This document shows, one piece after another, positions 1 through 5,241 of a stretch of 6,376 nucleotides of DNA (within the stretch, counting starts at the first letter, position 1; every line of letters starts with the position of its first letter). A model generated the notes under the pieces. It was not told the DNA's origin. It saw only the letters and a list, made by a program, of their open reading frames with translations, and ran no database searches. Source of the stretch: Thiobacillus sp. UBA2186 (GTDB lineage Bacteria; Pseudomonadota; Gammaproteobacteria; Burkholderiales; Thiobacillaceae); the NCBI GenBank assembly GCA_002327405.1, contig DCVO01000158.1, positions 1-6,376 on the forward strand, given 5' to 3'. The position numbers were made by a program, and so were the translations under genes.

Positions 1-111
1 GCCGGTCTCGCCGCACAGGATCAGCACGGGATTGGCCTTGAGCGCGGCGAGGATGTCGTCCCGCCGCTGCGATACCGGCAGGTCGGGGTATTCGATAAGT
101 AGTTGATTCAT
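1..111 (-). CDS. hrpA: ATP-dependent RNA helicase HrpA, N-terminal fragment (cut by window edge)
   Basis: Only the first 37 codons lie in the window; the gene continues past base 1. The start is the ATG read at 111-109 on the minus strand. After a short leader come the residues YPDLPVSQRRDDI (8-20) and then ILCGETG (31-37), where the Walker A P-loop begins. This combination is characteristic of DEAH-box helicases of the HrpA type, which unwind RNA using ATP in the cytoplasm and have been linked to mRNA processing and to rescue of stalled ribosomes. HrpB is the main alternative, but the PDLPVSQRRDDI stretch fits HrpA better. There is no clear Shine-Dalgarno sequence before the ATG, and the palindrome at 129-257 ends only 17 bases upstream of the start, so it would lie in any leader of this gene transcribed from the right. 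The identification rests on a short segment. Confidence 0.8.
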   Translation of the reverse strand, partial: MNQLLIEYPDLPVSQRRDDILAALKANPVLILCGETG

Positions 112-128
112 TCAGAAACCGAAATCAA

Positions 129-257
129 GCCACAGAGGACACAGAGAGCACAGAGAAAACCTAATAACCATGTAATAACCATGGCCGGCCTACTGACAGG
201 CAAGCCTTTTGGCGGAATCAAGTTGCCTTGCCCTGTGACCTCTGTGCTCTCTGTGGC
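129..257. repeat. Intergenic palindrome A, arms built of 9-base NNCACAGAG units
   Basis: The left arm (129-155) is three consecutive 9-base units: gccacagag, gacacagag, agcacagag. The right arm (231-257) read on the minus strand is gccacagag, agcacagag, gtcacaggg. The outer units pair perfectly; the inner ones pair with a few mismatches. The 75-base centre holds an exact 11-base tandem duplication (162-183) and a small inner stem, ggcaag at 199-204 with cttgcc at 227-232. The element starts 13 bases beyond the stop codon of the permease gene (on the minus strand) and ends just before the hrpA start. It could act as a terminator or attenuator between the two, or as a processed hairpin; neither is shown. 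From memory, CACAGAG-rich intergenic repeats occur in various environmental proteobacteria. Confidence 0.85.
162..183. repeat. Perfect 11-base tandem duplication
   Basis: The unit taataaccatg occurs twice back to back, at 162-172 and 173-183, inside the central loop of palindrome A. It is not coding in any supported gene. It looks like a recent slippage duplication, a site where copy number might vary between strains. Confidence 0.9.
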
Positions 258-270
258 CGGTTTTTTAAAT

Positions 271-936
271 TCATTTGTTCCTGATGTAGCGGTCATCGTC
301 GAAAGTTTCCAGCCATTCCGGCCGGTAGACCGCCATCAGCGTGGCGCCCATGCCGGTGGTGAGCGCCTCAGACCAGGCCAGCAGAATGAAGTAGGGCGTG
401 TAGTTTTCCAGCAGGTAGGGCAAGGCATAGGCCCCGGACAGCGACAGCGCGGCCGTCGCGGCAAGCGCAGCCGCACCGATGGCCACCGCCGCGCCGAAGA
501 AGCCGTTGGCGAGCACATAAATGAAAAAGTGGTTGGGCAGCTTGCGGTCGATGAAGCGGTACAGGTGATGCGTCACTGCGGCCGGCACGGCGCAGAACAG
601 CAGGGACTCCAGTCCCAGGCCAGCCAGGCTGGCCTTGCCGGTCAGCGCCGCGGCGAGCGCGGCCAGGCTCGCCGCCAGCCAGCCGCGCCAGAAGCCGAAC
701 ATCAGGGTGGCGAGGCTCGCCCCCAGCATGTGGAAGGACAGCCCCGGCTTCACGCCGGCGCGGATCTGCCACATCACCATCAGGGCCACCGCCGCGCCCA
801 GGAACAGATTCAACCGCGCGCTGTCCTTCAACCGGGCGAGATCGCCCGAGCGCCAGGCGAACCATAGCAGGATGCCGACGCCCGCCCAGCCCAGCGCGTT
901 CCAGTTGTCGGCAAAAACGGAAATTCCCTTGTTCAT
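271..936 (-). CDS. CbiM-family (energy-coupling factor type) permease, stand-alone
   Basis: This 221-residue protein is very hydrophobic, with about six membrane segments at roughly 15-30, 43-59, 70-98, 106-123, 137-166 and 180-203. Landmarks are LNLFLGAAVAL (42-52), KPGLSFHMLGASLATLMFG (63-81), RKLPNHFFIYVLANGFFGAA (131-150) and a polar tail YRPEWLETFDDDRY (204-217). This pattern matches the CbiM-like permeases found as single genes in many beta- and gammaproteobacteria. Classical CbiM/NikM proteins are the substrate-binding membrane component of cobalt or nickel uptake transporters and work with a CbiQ-type protein and an ATPase, none of which is nearby. The Met-His N-terminus that binds metal in classical members is absent here, although His69 sits in the conserved SFHMLG segment. 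Substrate is therefore unknown. The start at 936 is the first ATG of the conserved frame; no strong ribosome binding site is visible. It is divergent from the HAD gene, with 53 bases between the starts. Confidence 0.78.
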   Translation of the reverse strand: MNKGISVFADNWNALGWAGVGILLWFAWRSGDLARLKDSARLNLFLGAAVALMVMWQIRAGVKPGLSFHMLGASLATLMFGFWRGWLAASLAALAAALTGKASLAGLGLESLLFCAVPAAVTHHLYRFIDRKLPNHFFIYVLANGFFGAAVAIGAAALAATAALSLSGAYALPYLLENYTPYFILLAWSEALTTGMGATLMAVYRPEWLETFDDDRYIRNK

Positions 937-956
937 GGCGCCATTTTAACTGCGGC

Positions 957-962
957 TATACT
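957..962 (+). promoter_or_regulatory. Possible -10 element for the HAD phosphatase gene
   Basis: TATACT lies 27 bases before the ATG at 990, in the short gap between two divergent genes. No convincing -35 box is found at normal spacing, so this is a weak call. The upstream promoter for the oppositely oriented permease gene must share the same gap or overlap coding sequence. Confidence 0.25.
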
Positions 963-989
963 TGCTTTTTTGTTTCGCCGTGAAAGCAC

Positions 990-1655
990 ATGAAACTCGC
1001 ACTGTTCGACCTCGACAACACCCTGCTCGCCGGCGATTCCGACTTCGAGTGGGCGCAGTTCCTCATCGCGAAGGGCGTGCTCGACCGCGAAGTGCACGAA
1101 GCCAGGAACCGCGAGTTCTACGAGCACTACAAGGCCGGCACGCTCGACATTCACGCCTTCCTCGATTTCCAGCTGAAGCCGCTGGGCCGCCACCCGCGCG
1201 CCGATCTCGATGCTTGGCACCGCGAATACATGAGCACCCGCATCCTGCCCATGATCACCGACCAGGCGCGCGCGCTGGTGAACGAATACCAACAGAAAGC
1301 CGACAAGGTCGCCATCATCACCGCCACCAACCGCTTCGTCACCGGGCCCATCGCACGTGAATTCGGCGTCGAACACCTGATCGCCACCGAGGTGGAAGAG
1401 ATCGACGACCGGTACACCGGGCGCGGCACCGGCATTCCCTGCTTCAAGGAACACAAGATCACCCGGCTGGAGATGTGGCTGTCCGACCAGGGCCTGCTGT
1501 GGGAAGACGTGACCGAAAGCTGGTTCTACAGCGACTCGCTCAACGACCTGCCGCTGCTGTCCAAGGTCACGCACCCGGTGGCGGTGGACCCGGACGACAC
1601 CCTGGAAGCGCACGCGAAGCTCAACGGCTGGCCCGTCATCAGTTTGCGAAATTGA
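990..1655 (+). CDS. HAD-IB family phosphatase (SerB-like)
   Basis: This 221-residue soluble protein carries all HAD superfamily motifs. Motif I is FDLDNTL (6-12), with nucleophile Asp7 and acid/base Asp9. Motif II is Thr111 in IITATN (109-114). Motif III is a lysine, Lys153 or Lys156, in CFKEHK. Motif IV is YSDSLNDLPLL (180-190), with Mg2+ ligands Asp182 and Asp186. The helical cap after motif I (about 13-95) and the SDSLNDLPLL signature place it in subfamily IB, next to phosphoserine phosphatase. Close relatives in proteobacteria are often labelled SerB-like, and some histidinol-phosphate phosphatase; the substrate cannot be told from sequence. The start is the ATG at 990, because Asp7 then sits at the usual distance from the N-terminus; only a weak GAAAG precedes it. 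The gene is followed by palindrome B 14 bases after its stop. Confidence 0.87.
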   Translation: MKLALFDLDNTLLAGDSDFEWAQFLIAKGVLDREVHEARNREFYEHYKAGTLDIHAFLDFQLKPLGRHPRADLDAWHREYMSTRILPMITDQARALVNEYQQKADKVAIITATNRFVTGPIAREFGVEHLIATEVEEIDDRYTGRGTGIPCFKEHKITRLEMWLSDQGLLWEDVTESWFYSDSLNDLPLLSKVTHPVAVDPDDTLEAHAKLNGWPVISLRN

Positions 1656-1669
1656 TGACGAAATCAATA

Positions 1670-1746
1670 ACAGGGAGGTTAAGGGAGGAGCGGGAGGTTT
1701 TTTTAATTTTTTTCTTCTTCCTCCCCTACCTCCCTTCCCTCCCTGT
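1670..1746. repeat. Intergenic palindrome B, GGGAGG-unit arms with T-rich loop
   Basis: The left arm (1670-1697) has gggagg at 1673-1678, 1683-1688 and 1692-1697. The right arm (1720-1746) has cctccc at 1720-1725, 1729-1734 and 1738-1743. They pair in three stacked stems: 9 pairs (1670-1678 with 1738-1746), 8 pairs (1681-1688 with 1729-1736) and 6 pairs (1692-1697 with 1720-1725). The 22-base loop is almost pure T with two A and two C. It lies between the HAD gene and pcnB, beginning 14 bases after the HAD stop. A run of seven T directly after the left arm is unusual: in RNA the uridines are in the loop, not after the stem, so a simple terminator reading is uncertain. Function is not known. 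Confidence 0.85.
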
Positions 1747-1783
1747 GAACAGGTTTTACTGCCAGTGGCCGCCTGAGGCTGGC

Positions 1784-1792
1784 TGATATAAT
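1784..1792 (+). promoter_or_regulatory. Extended -10 promoter element for pcnB
   Basis: TGATATAAT is a perfect extended -10 (TGN plus TATAAT at 1787-1792). No good -35 hexamer stands at 16-18 bases upstream, which is tolerated by extended -10 promoters. Transcription would start near 1799, leaving a leader of about 22 bases that is mostly pyrimidine and has no Shine-Dalgarno sequence before the pcnB ATG at 1821. Confidence 0.5.
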
Positions 1793-1820
1793 TCGGGCTT
1801 CCCTGTCCTACCTTTTCTCA

Positions 1821-3191
1821 ATGATCCGTCGTTTCATCCAGCGCGTACTAGGCAATTCCGCCAAGCCCCAGGCAGGCAGGCCCCCGGCTGGCGGACCGCT
1901 CATCCTGCCGCGCGCCAAACACGGCATCAAACGCGAAAACATCGATTCCTGCGCGCTCAGGACCTGCGAGACGCTCGCCGACAATGGCTTCAAGGCCTTC
2001 GTCGTCGGCGGCGCGGTGCGCGACCTGCTGCTGGGCAAAAAGCCCAAGGATTTCGACGTGGCGACCGACGCCACGCCCGAGGAGGTGCGCCGCCTGTTCC
2101 GCCGCTCGCGCATCATCGGCCGCCGCTTCCGCATCGTGCACGTCATGTGCGGACGCGACACCATCGAGGTCACCACCTTCCGCGCCGCCGGCAATTTGAG
2201 CGGCGATGAGGAGGACGAGCGCCCCACCGACGAGAGCGGCCGCATCCTGGAAGACAACATCTTCGGCAGCCAGGCCGAGGACGCCGCGCGCCGCGATTTC
2301 ACCGTCAACGCGCTGTACTACGACCCGCTGCGCGAGGAGATCCACGACTATTTCAACGGCGTGGCCGACTGCAAGAAGAAAATCCTGCGCATGATCGGCG
2401 ACCCCGCGACAAGATACCGCGAAGACCCCGTGCGCATGCTCAGGGCCGCGCGTTTCGCCGCCAAGCTCGAATTCCACATCGACCCCGCCACGCGCAAGCC
2501 GGTGGCGGAACTGGCCCAACTGCTCGACAACGTCCCGCGCGCACGCATTTTCGACGAGGCGGTGAAGCTGCTGATGTCGGGCCATGCCCTGCGCGGCGTG
2601 CACCAGTTGCGCGCCGAGGGCCTGCACCACGGCATGCTGCCGCTTTTGGACACCATTTTGGATGACGAACAAGGCAGGCGCTTCATCGAGGCCGGCCTGA
2701 AAAACACCGACGAGCGCATCCATGCCGACAAACCCGCCTCGCCCGGCTTCCTGTTCGCCTGCCTGCTGTGGCCGCAGGTGCAGCGACGCTGGCAGGATAT
2801 CCAGACCGAGGGCGAAAAATCCATCCCCGCGCTCTTCCTCGCCATGGATGAGGTGCTGGAGGCGCAGCGCGAGCTGCTCGCCATCCCGCGCAAGCTCGAC
2901 GGCATGATCAAGGAAATCTGGGCGCTGCAGCCCAGGTTCGAGCAGCGCGCCGGCAGCCGCCCCTTCCGCCTGCTGGAACATCCGCGCTTCCGCGCAGGCT
3001 ACGACTTCCTGCTGATCCGCGCCGAGTCCGGCGATGCGGCGCAGGAACTCGGCGATTGGTGGACGGAATTCCAGGACGCCGACGAGAACACGCGCAAATC
3101 CATGCTGGTAGCCGACACCGGCCCCAAGCCGAGGCGCAAGCGGCGGCGCAAGCCCAAGGCAGCGCCAGCCGAGGAAATCCCCTCTGCATGA
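1821..3191 (+). CDS. pcnB: Poly(A) polymerase I
   Basis: The enzyme adds 3' poly(A) tails to RNA, tagging it for decay, using ATP. The 456-residue protein has the class II nucleotidyltransferase head: VVGGAVRDLLLG (61-72), then DFD (77-79) holding two catalytic carboxylates, IEVTTFR (115-121), and RRDFTVNALYYD (157-168). The family signature REDPVRMLRAARFAAKLEF (200-218) follows. The C-terminus ends in a strongly basic stretch, PRRKRRRKPK (437-446), typical of PcnB and absent from CCA-adding enzymes, the main look-alike; the length also favours PcnB. The start is the ATG at 1821: it is just downstream of an extended -10 and gives a normal N-terminal extension before the head domain, although no Shine-Dalgarno is visible. 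The stop overlaps the folK start as ATGA, implying coupled translation. Confidence 0.95.
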   Translation: MIRRFIQRVLGNSAKPQAGRPPAGGPLILPRAKHGIKRENIDSCALRTCETLADNGFKAFVVGGAVRDLLLGKKPKDFDVATDATPEEVRRLFRRSRIIGRRFRIVHVMCGRDTIEVTTFRAAGNLSGDEEDERPTDESGRILEDNIFGSQAEDAARRDFTVNALYYDPLREEIHDYFNGVADCKKKILRMIGDPATRYREDPVRMLRAARFAAKLEFHIDPATRKPVAELAQLLDNVPRARIFDEAVKLLMSGHALRGVHQLRAEGLHHGMLPLLDTILDDEQGRRFIEAGLKNTDERIHADKPASPGFLFACLLWPQVQRRWQDIQTEGEKSIPALFLAMDEVLEAQRELLAIPRKLDGMIKEIWALQPRFEQRAGSRPFRLLEHPRFRAGYDFLLIRAESGDAAQELGDWWTEFQDADENTRKSMLVADTGPKPRRKRRRKPKAAPAEEIPSA

Positions 3192-3700
3192 CAGTCACTG
3201 CCTACATCGGCCTCGGCGCCAACCTCGACGGCCCCGCGGCTCAGGTGGAGCTGGCCATGGACGAGCTCGCGCGCCTGCCGGAAAGCCGGCTGGCCGCGCG
3301 CTCTTCGCTCTACGCCTCGGCGCCGGTGGGCTACGCCGAGCAGCCCGACTTCATCAACGCCGTGGCCGCGCTGGAAACCCGGCTGTCGCCGCGCGCCCTG
3401 CTCCAGGCCATGCTCGGCATCGAGCACCACCACGGCCGCAACCGCACTTTCCGCAACGCGCCGCGCACGCTCGACCTCGACCTGCTGCTCTACGGCGATG
3501 CGCATTTCCATGAGGAAAACCTCACCCTGCCGCATCCGCGCATGCACAAGCGCGCCTTCGTGCTGCTGCCGCTGCTGGAAATCGCGCCGGACCTCGTCAT
3601 CCCCGGCCACGGCCGCGCCGACCTTCTGCTCGCGCTGTGCGGCGAGCAGTCCGTGCGCCGTTACGAACCGCCGCTGAAGGTGGCGACAGGAGCCGTCTGA
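3188..3700 (+). CDS. folK: 2-amino-4-hydroxy-6-hydroxymethyldihydropteridine pyrophosphokinase (HPPK)
   Basis: FolK transfers pyrophosphate from ATP to 6-hydroxymethyl-7,8-dihydropterin, the step before dihydropteroate synthase in folate synthesis. The 170-residue length is close to the family norm of about 160. Motifs seen: YIGLGANL (6-13), APVGYAEQPDFINAV (45-59), GRNRTFRNAPRTLDLDLLLYG (83-103), in which Asp96 and Asp98 are the expected Mg2+ ligands, and LPHPRMHKRAFVLLPL (114-129). The ATG at 3188 overlaps the pcnB stop by four bases (ATGA) and has GAGGAAA at 3171-3177, somewhat far upstream. The open frame extends upstream into pcnB, but that part is not HPPK-like and is rejected. The stop overlaps the next gene by one base. 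pcnB-folK linkage is common in proteobacteria. Confidence 0.96.
   Translation: MTVTAYIGLGANLDGPAAQVELAMDELARLPESRLAARSSLYASAPVGYAEQPDFINAVAALETRLSPRALLQAMLGIEHHHGRNRTFRNAPRTLDLDLLLYGDAHFHEENLTLPHPRMHKRAFVLLPLLEIAPDLVIPGHGRADLLLALCGEQSVRRYEPPLKVATGAV
3688..3692 (+). promoter_or_regulatory. Shine-Dalgarno of the deoxynucleoside kinase gene
   Basis: AGGAG sits seven bases before the ATG at 3700, inside the last codons of folK. It is one of the few strong ribosome binding sites in the window and fixes the kinase start at 3700 rather than at the in-frame codons further upstream. Confidence 0.7.
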
Positions 3701-4341
3701 TGCCGCGCCCGCGTTTCCGGCACATCGTGGTCGAAGGCCCGATCGGCGTGGGCAAGACCAGCCTCGCGCGCAAACTGTCCGAGCACCTGCAGGCCGAGCT
3801 GCTGCTGGAAAACGCCGCCGACAACCCTTTCCTGCCCCGCTTCTACCAGGACCCGAAACGCTACGCACTGGCCACCCAGCTGCATTTCCTGTTCGACCGC
3901 GCCAAGCAGGTGAGCCAGCTCGCCCAGGGCGATCTGTTCCGCCACAGCATCGTGGCCGACTTCCTGCTCGACAAGGACCGCCTGTTCGCCAGGCTCAACC
4001 TCGACAGCGACGAGTATGCGCTGTATCGCAAGGTCTACGACGACCTCGCCCTGCAGGCGCCGGCGCCCGACCTGGTGATTTACCTGCAGGCGCCGCTCGA
4101 CAAGCTGCGCGAGCGCGTCAAGCGCCGCGGCATCGACTACGAGCAGGGCATGAGCGGCGACTATCTCGACCGCCTCGCCGCCACCTACAGCGAGTTCTTC
4201 CATCATTACGACGCCGCGCCGGTGCTCATGGTCAACAGCGAAAACCTCAATTTCGTGAAAAGCGCGGGCGACTTCGAACTGCTGCTGGAGCGCATGGAAA
4301 AAATGCGCGGCCCGCGCGAATTTTTTTCAAGAGCGGCATAA
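3700..4341 (+). CDS. Deoxynucleoside kinase family protein (deoxyadenosine/deoxyguanosine kinase-like)
   Basis: This 213-residue protein belongs to the dCK/dGK-like nucleoside kinases, which phosphorylate deoxynucleosides to monophosphates with ATP (nucleotide salvage). The P-loop is GPIGVGKT (13-20). LLEN (35-38) supplies a glutamate where the family has its catalytic or sugar-binding acid. DFLLDKDRLFA (87-97) corresponds to the region after the third strand, DLVIYLQAPLDKLRERVKRRG (124-144) to a typical kinase strand plus start of the arginine-rich LID, and DYLDRLAATYSEFF (154-167) follows. Specificity cannot be assigned. The ATG at 3700 overlaps the folK TGA by one base and has a good AGGAG. 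The gene ends with a seven-T run (4321-4327) shortly before its stop. In betaproteobacteria a kinase of this type often lies between folK and panB; I recall this rather than see it. Confidence 0.88.
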   Translation: MPRPRFRHIVVEGPIGVGKTSLARKLSEHLQAELLLENAADNPFLPRFYQDPKRYALATQLHFLFDRAKQVSQLAQGDLFRHSIVADFLLDKDRLFARLNLDSDEYALYRKVYDDLALQAPAPDLVIYLQAPLDKLRERVKRRGIDYEQGMSGDYLDRLAATYSEFFHHYDAAPVLMVNSENLNFVKSAGDFELLLERMEKMRGPREFFSRAA

Positions 4342-4348
4342 TTCATTG

Positions 4349-4418
4349 AACAAAGAGGACAGGAGGACAGGAGGAAACCGATTCAATGCAGTCCTCCTGT
4401 CCTCTTGTCCTCTTTGTT
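4349..4418. repeat. Intergenic palindrome C, near-perfect 27-pair hairpin of AGGAGGAC units
   Basis: Bases 4349-4375 pair with 4392-4418 without gaps: 26 Watson-Crick pairs and one G-U (4362 with 4405). The 16-base loop is 4376-4391. The arms are 8-base periodic (aggaggac), purine-rich on the left and pyrimidine-rich on the right. The stem starts seven bases after the kinase stop and ends 19 bases before the panB ATG. The 3' side runs into T-rich sequence (tttgtttttgttt, 4413-4425), so as RNA it resembles an intrinsic terminator, though its stem is much longer than usual. If it terminates, panB needs a promoter within or right beside it. Confidence 0.92.
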
Positions 4419-4425
4419 TTTGTTT
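4392..4425 (+). terminator. Possible intrinsic terminator: 3' arm and T-rich tail of palindrome C
   Basis: The strong stem described for palindrome C is followed immediately by tttttgttt. This could stop transcription after the pcnB-folK-kinase group and separate it from the pan genes. The U tract is interrupted by G, and the A/T-rich base of the stem overlaps it, so read-through is quite possible. Confidence 0.4.
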
Positions 4426-4437
4426 AAGATTGCTTCC

Positions 4438-5241
4438 ATGACCGACACGCTCAAGCCCGTCACCCTCTCCACCCTCAAGGCCATGCGCGAGCGCGGCGAG
4501 AAGATCGCCGTGCTCACCGCCTATGACGCCAGCTTCGCACGCCTGATGGACGAGGCCGGCATGGACGTGATCCTGGTCGGCGATTCCCTGGGCATGGTGG
4601 TACAGGGCCATGGTTCCACCCTGCCGGTGAAGCTCTCGGAAATGTGCTACCACACCCGCTGTGTGGCGCGCGGAACAAAGCGCGCCTTCATCGTGGCTGA
4701 TCTGCCCTTCGCCACCTACCAGCAGAGCCCGCAGCAGGCCTATGCTTCGGCCGCCCGGCTCATGGCCGCCGGCGCGCACATGGTCAAACTGGAAGGCGGC
4801 GCGGTGATGGCGGAGACCATCGCCTTCCTCACCAGCCGCGGCATTCCGGTGTGCGCGCACCTGGGCCTCACGCCGCAGTCGGTGAACCAGCTGGGCGGCT
4901 ACAGGGTGCAGGGGCGCGACGATGCCGCCGCAAAACAGCTGCTCGCAGACGCCAGGGCCATCGAAACGGCGGGCGCGGGGCTGGTAGTGCTGGAAGCCAT
5001 CCCCGCCGCGCTCGCCGGCGAACTCACGCGCACGATCGCCATCCCCACCATCGGCATCGGCGCCGGCGCCGACTGCAGCGGCCAGGTGCTGGTGATGTAC
5101 GACATGCTGGGCCTGTATCCGCACGCGCCCAAGTTCTCGAAAAACTTCATGGAAGGCGCAGGCAGCGTCGCCGCCGCATTCAGCGCCTACGTGCAGGCAG
5201 TGAAATCCGGCGCCTTTCCCGGTGCCGAGCACAGCTTTTGA
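4438..5241 (+). CDS. panB: 3-methyl-2-oxobutanoate hydroxymethyltransferase (ketopantoate synthase)
   Basis: PanB uses 5,10-methylenetetrahydrofolate to hydroxymethylate 2-oxoisovalerate to ketopantoate, the first committed step to pantothenate. The 267-residue protein matches the usual length (about 264). Motifs: LTAYD (26-30), VGDSLGM (47-53) with metal ligand Asp49, ADLPF (87-91) with Asp88, KLEGG (117-121) with Glu119, HLGLTPQSV (141-149), the catalytic-base Glu186 in VLEAIPA, GIGAG (206-210) and PKFSKNF (231-237). The ATG at 4438 is chosen over an in-frame TTG at 4405, because the 11 extra residues would be encoded by palindrome C and are not PanB-like. No Shine-Dalgarno precedes the ATG. 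A TAAGAT at 4425-4430 might be a -10, which would give an almost leaderless transcript; this is weak. The stop overlaps the panC start by one base. Confidence 0.97.
   Translation: MTDTLKPVTLSTLKAMRERGEKIAVLTAYDASFARLMDEAGMDVILVGDSLGMVVQGHGSTLPVKLSEMCYHTRCVARGTKRAFIVADLPFATYQQSPQQAYASAARLMAAGAHMVKLEGGAVMAETIAFLTSRGIPVCAHLGLTPQSVNQLGGYRVQGRDDAAAKQLLADARAIETAGAGLVVLEAIPAALAGELTRTIAIPTIGIGAGADCSGQVLVMYDMLGLYPHAPKFSKNFMEGAGSVAAAFSAYVQAVKSGAFPGAEHSF

Noticed and set aside
129..257. CRISPR-like array
   Set aside because: The 9-base units are directly adjacent with no spacers and are arranged as inverted arms, not as spaced direct repeats; no cas genes are present.
103..867. Plus-strand open frame of 254 codons covering the permease region
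   Set aside because: It is antisense to the permease gene, begins inside palindrome A's flank, and has a Gln/Arg/Gly-rich composition typical of a shadow; the minus strand encodes a coherent membrane protein.
1848..2981. Long minus-strand open frame (377 codons) opposite pcnB
   Set aside because: It lies antisense to a clearly conserved gene; high GC content with biased third positions keeps the opposite frame open. The predicted protein has low-complexity Ala/Gly/Val/His composition and no recognisable domain.
3056..3187. Earlier start for folK
   Set aside because: The upstream part is a shifted reading of the pcnB end; the HPPK fold starts at MTVTAYIGLGANL from 3188.
4405..4437. TTG start giving panB 11 extra residues
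   Set aside because: Those residues are encoded by the right arm of palindrome C and its T-rich tail, with no family similarity; the ATG at 4438 gives the normal PanB length.
4851..5240. Upstream in-frame extension of panC inside panB
   Set aside because: The extra 130 codons are Arg-rich out-of-frame panB sequence; PanC homology begins at the ATG at 5241, which overlaps the panB stop.
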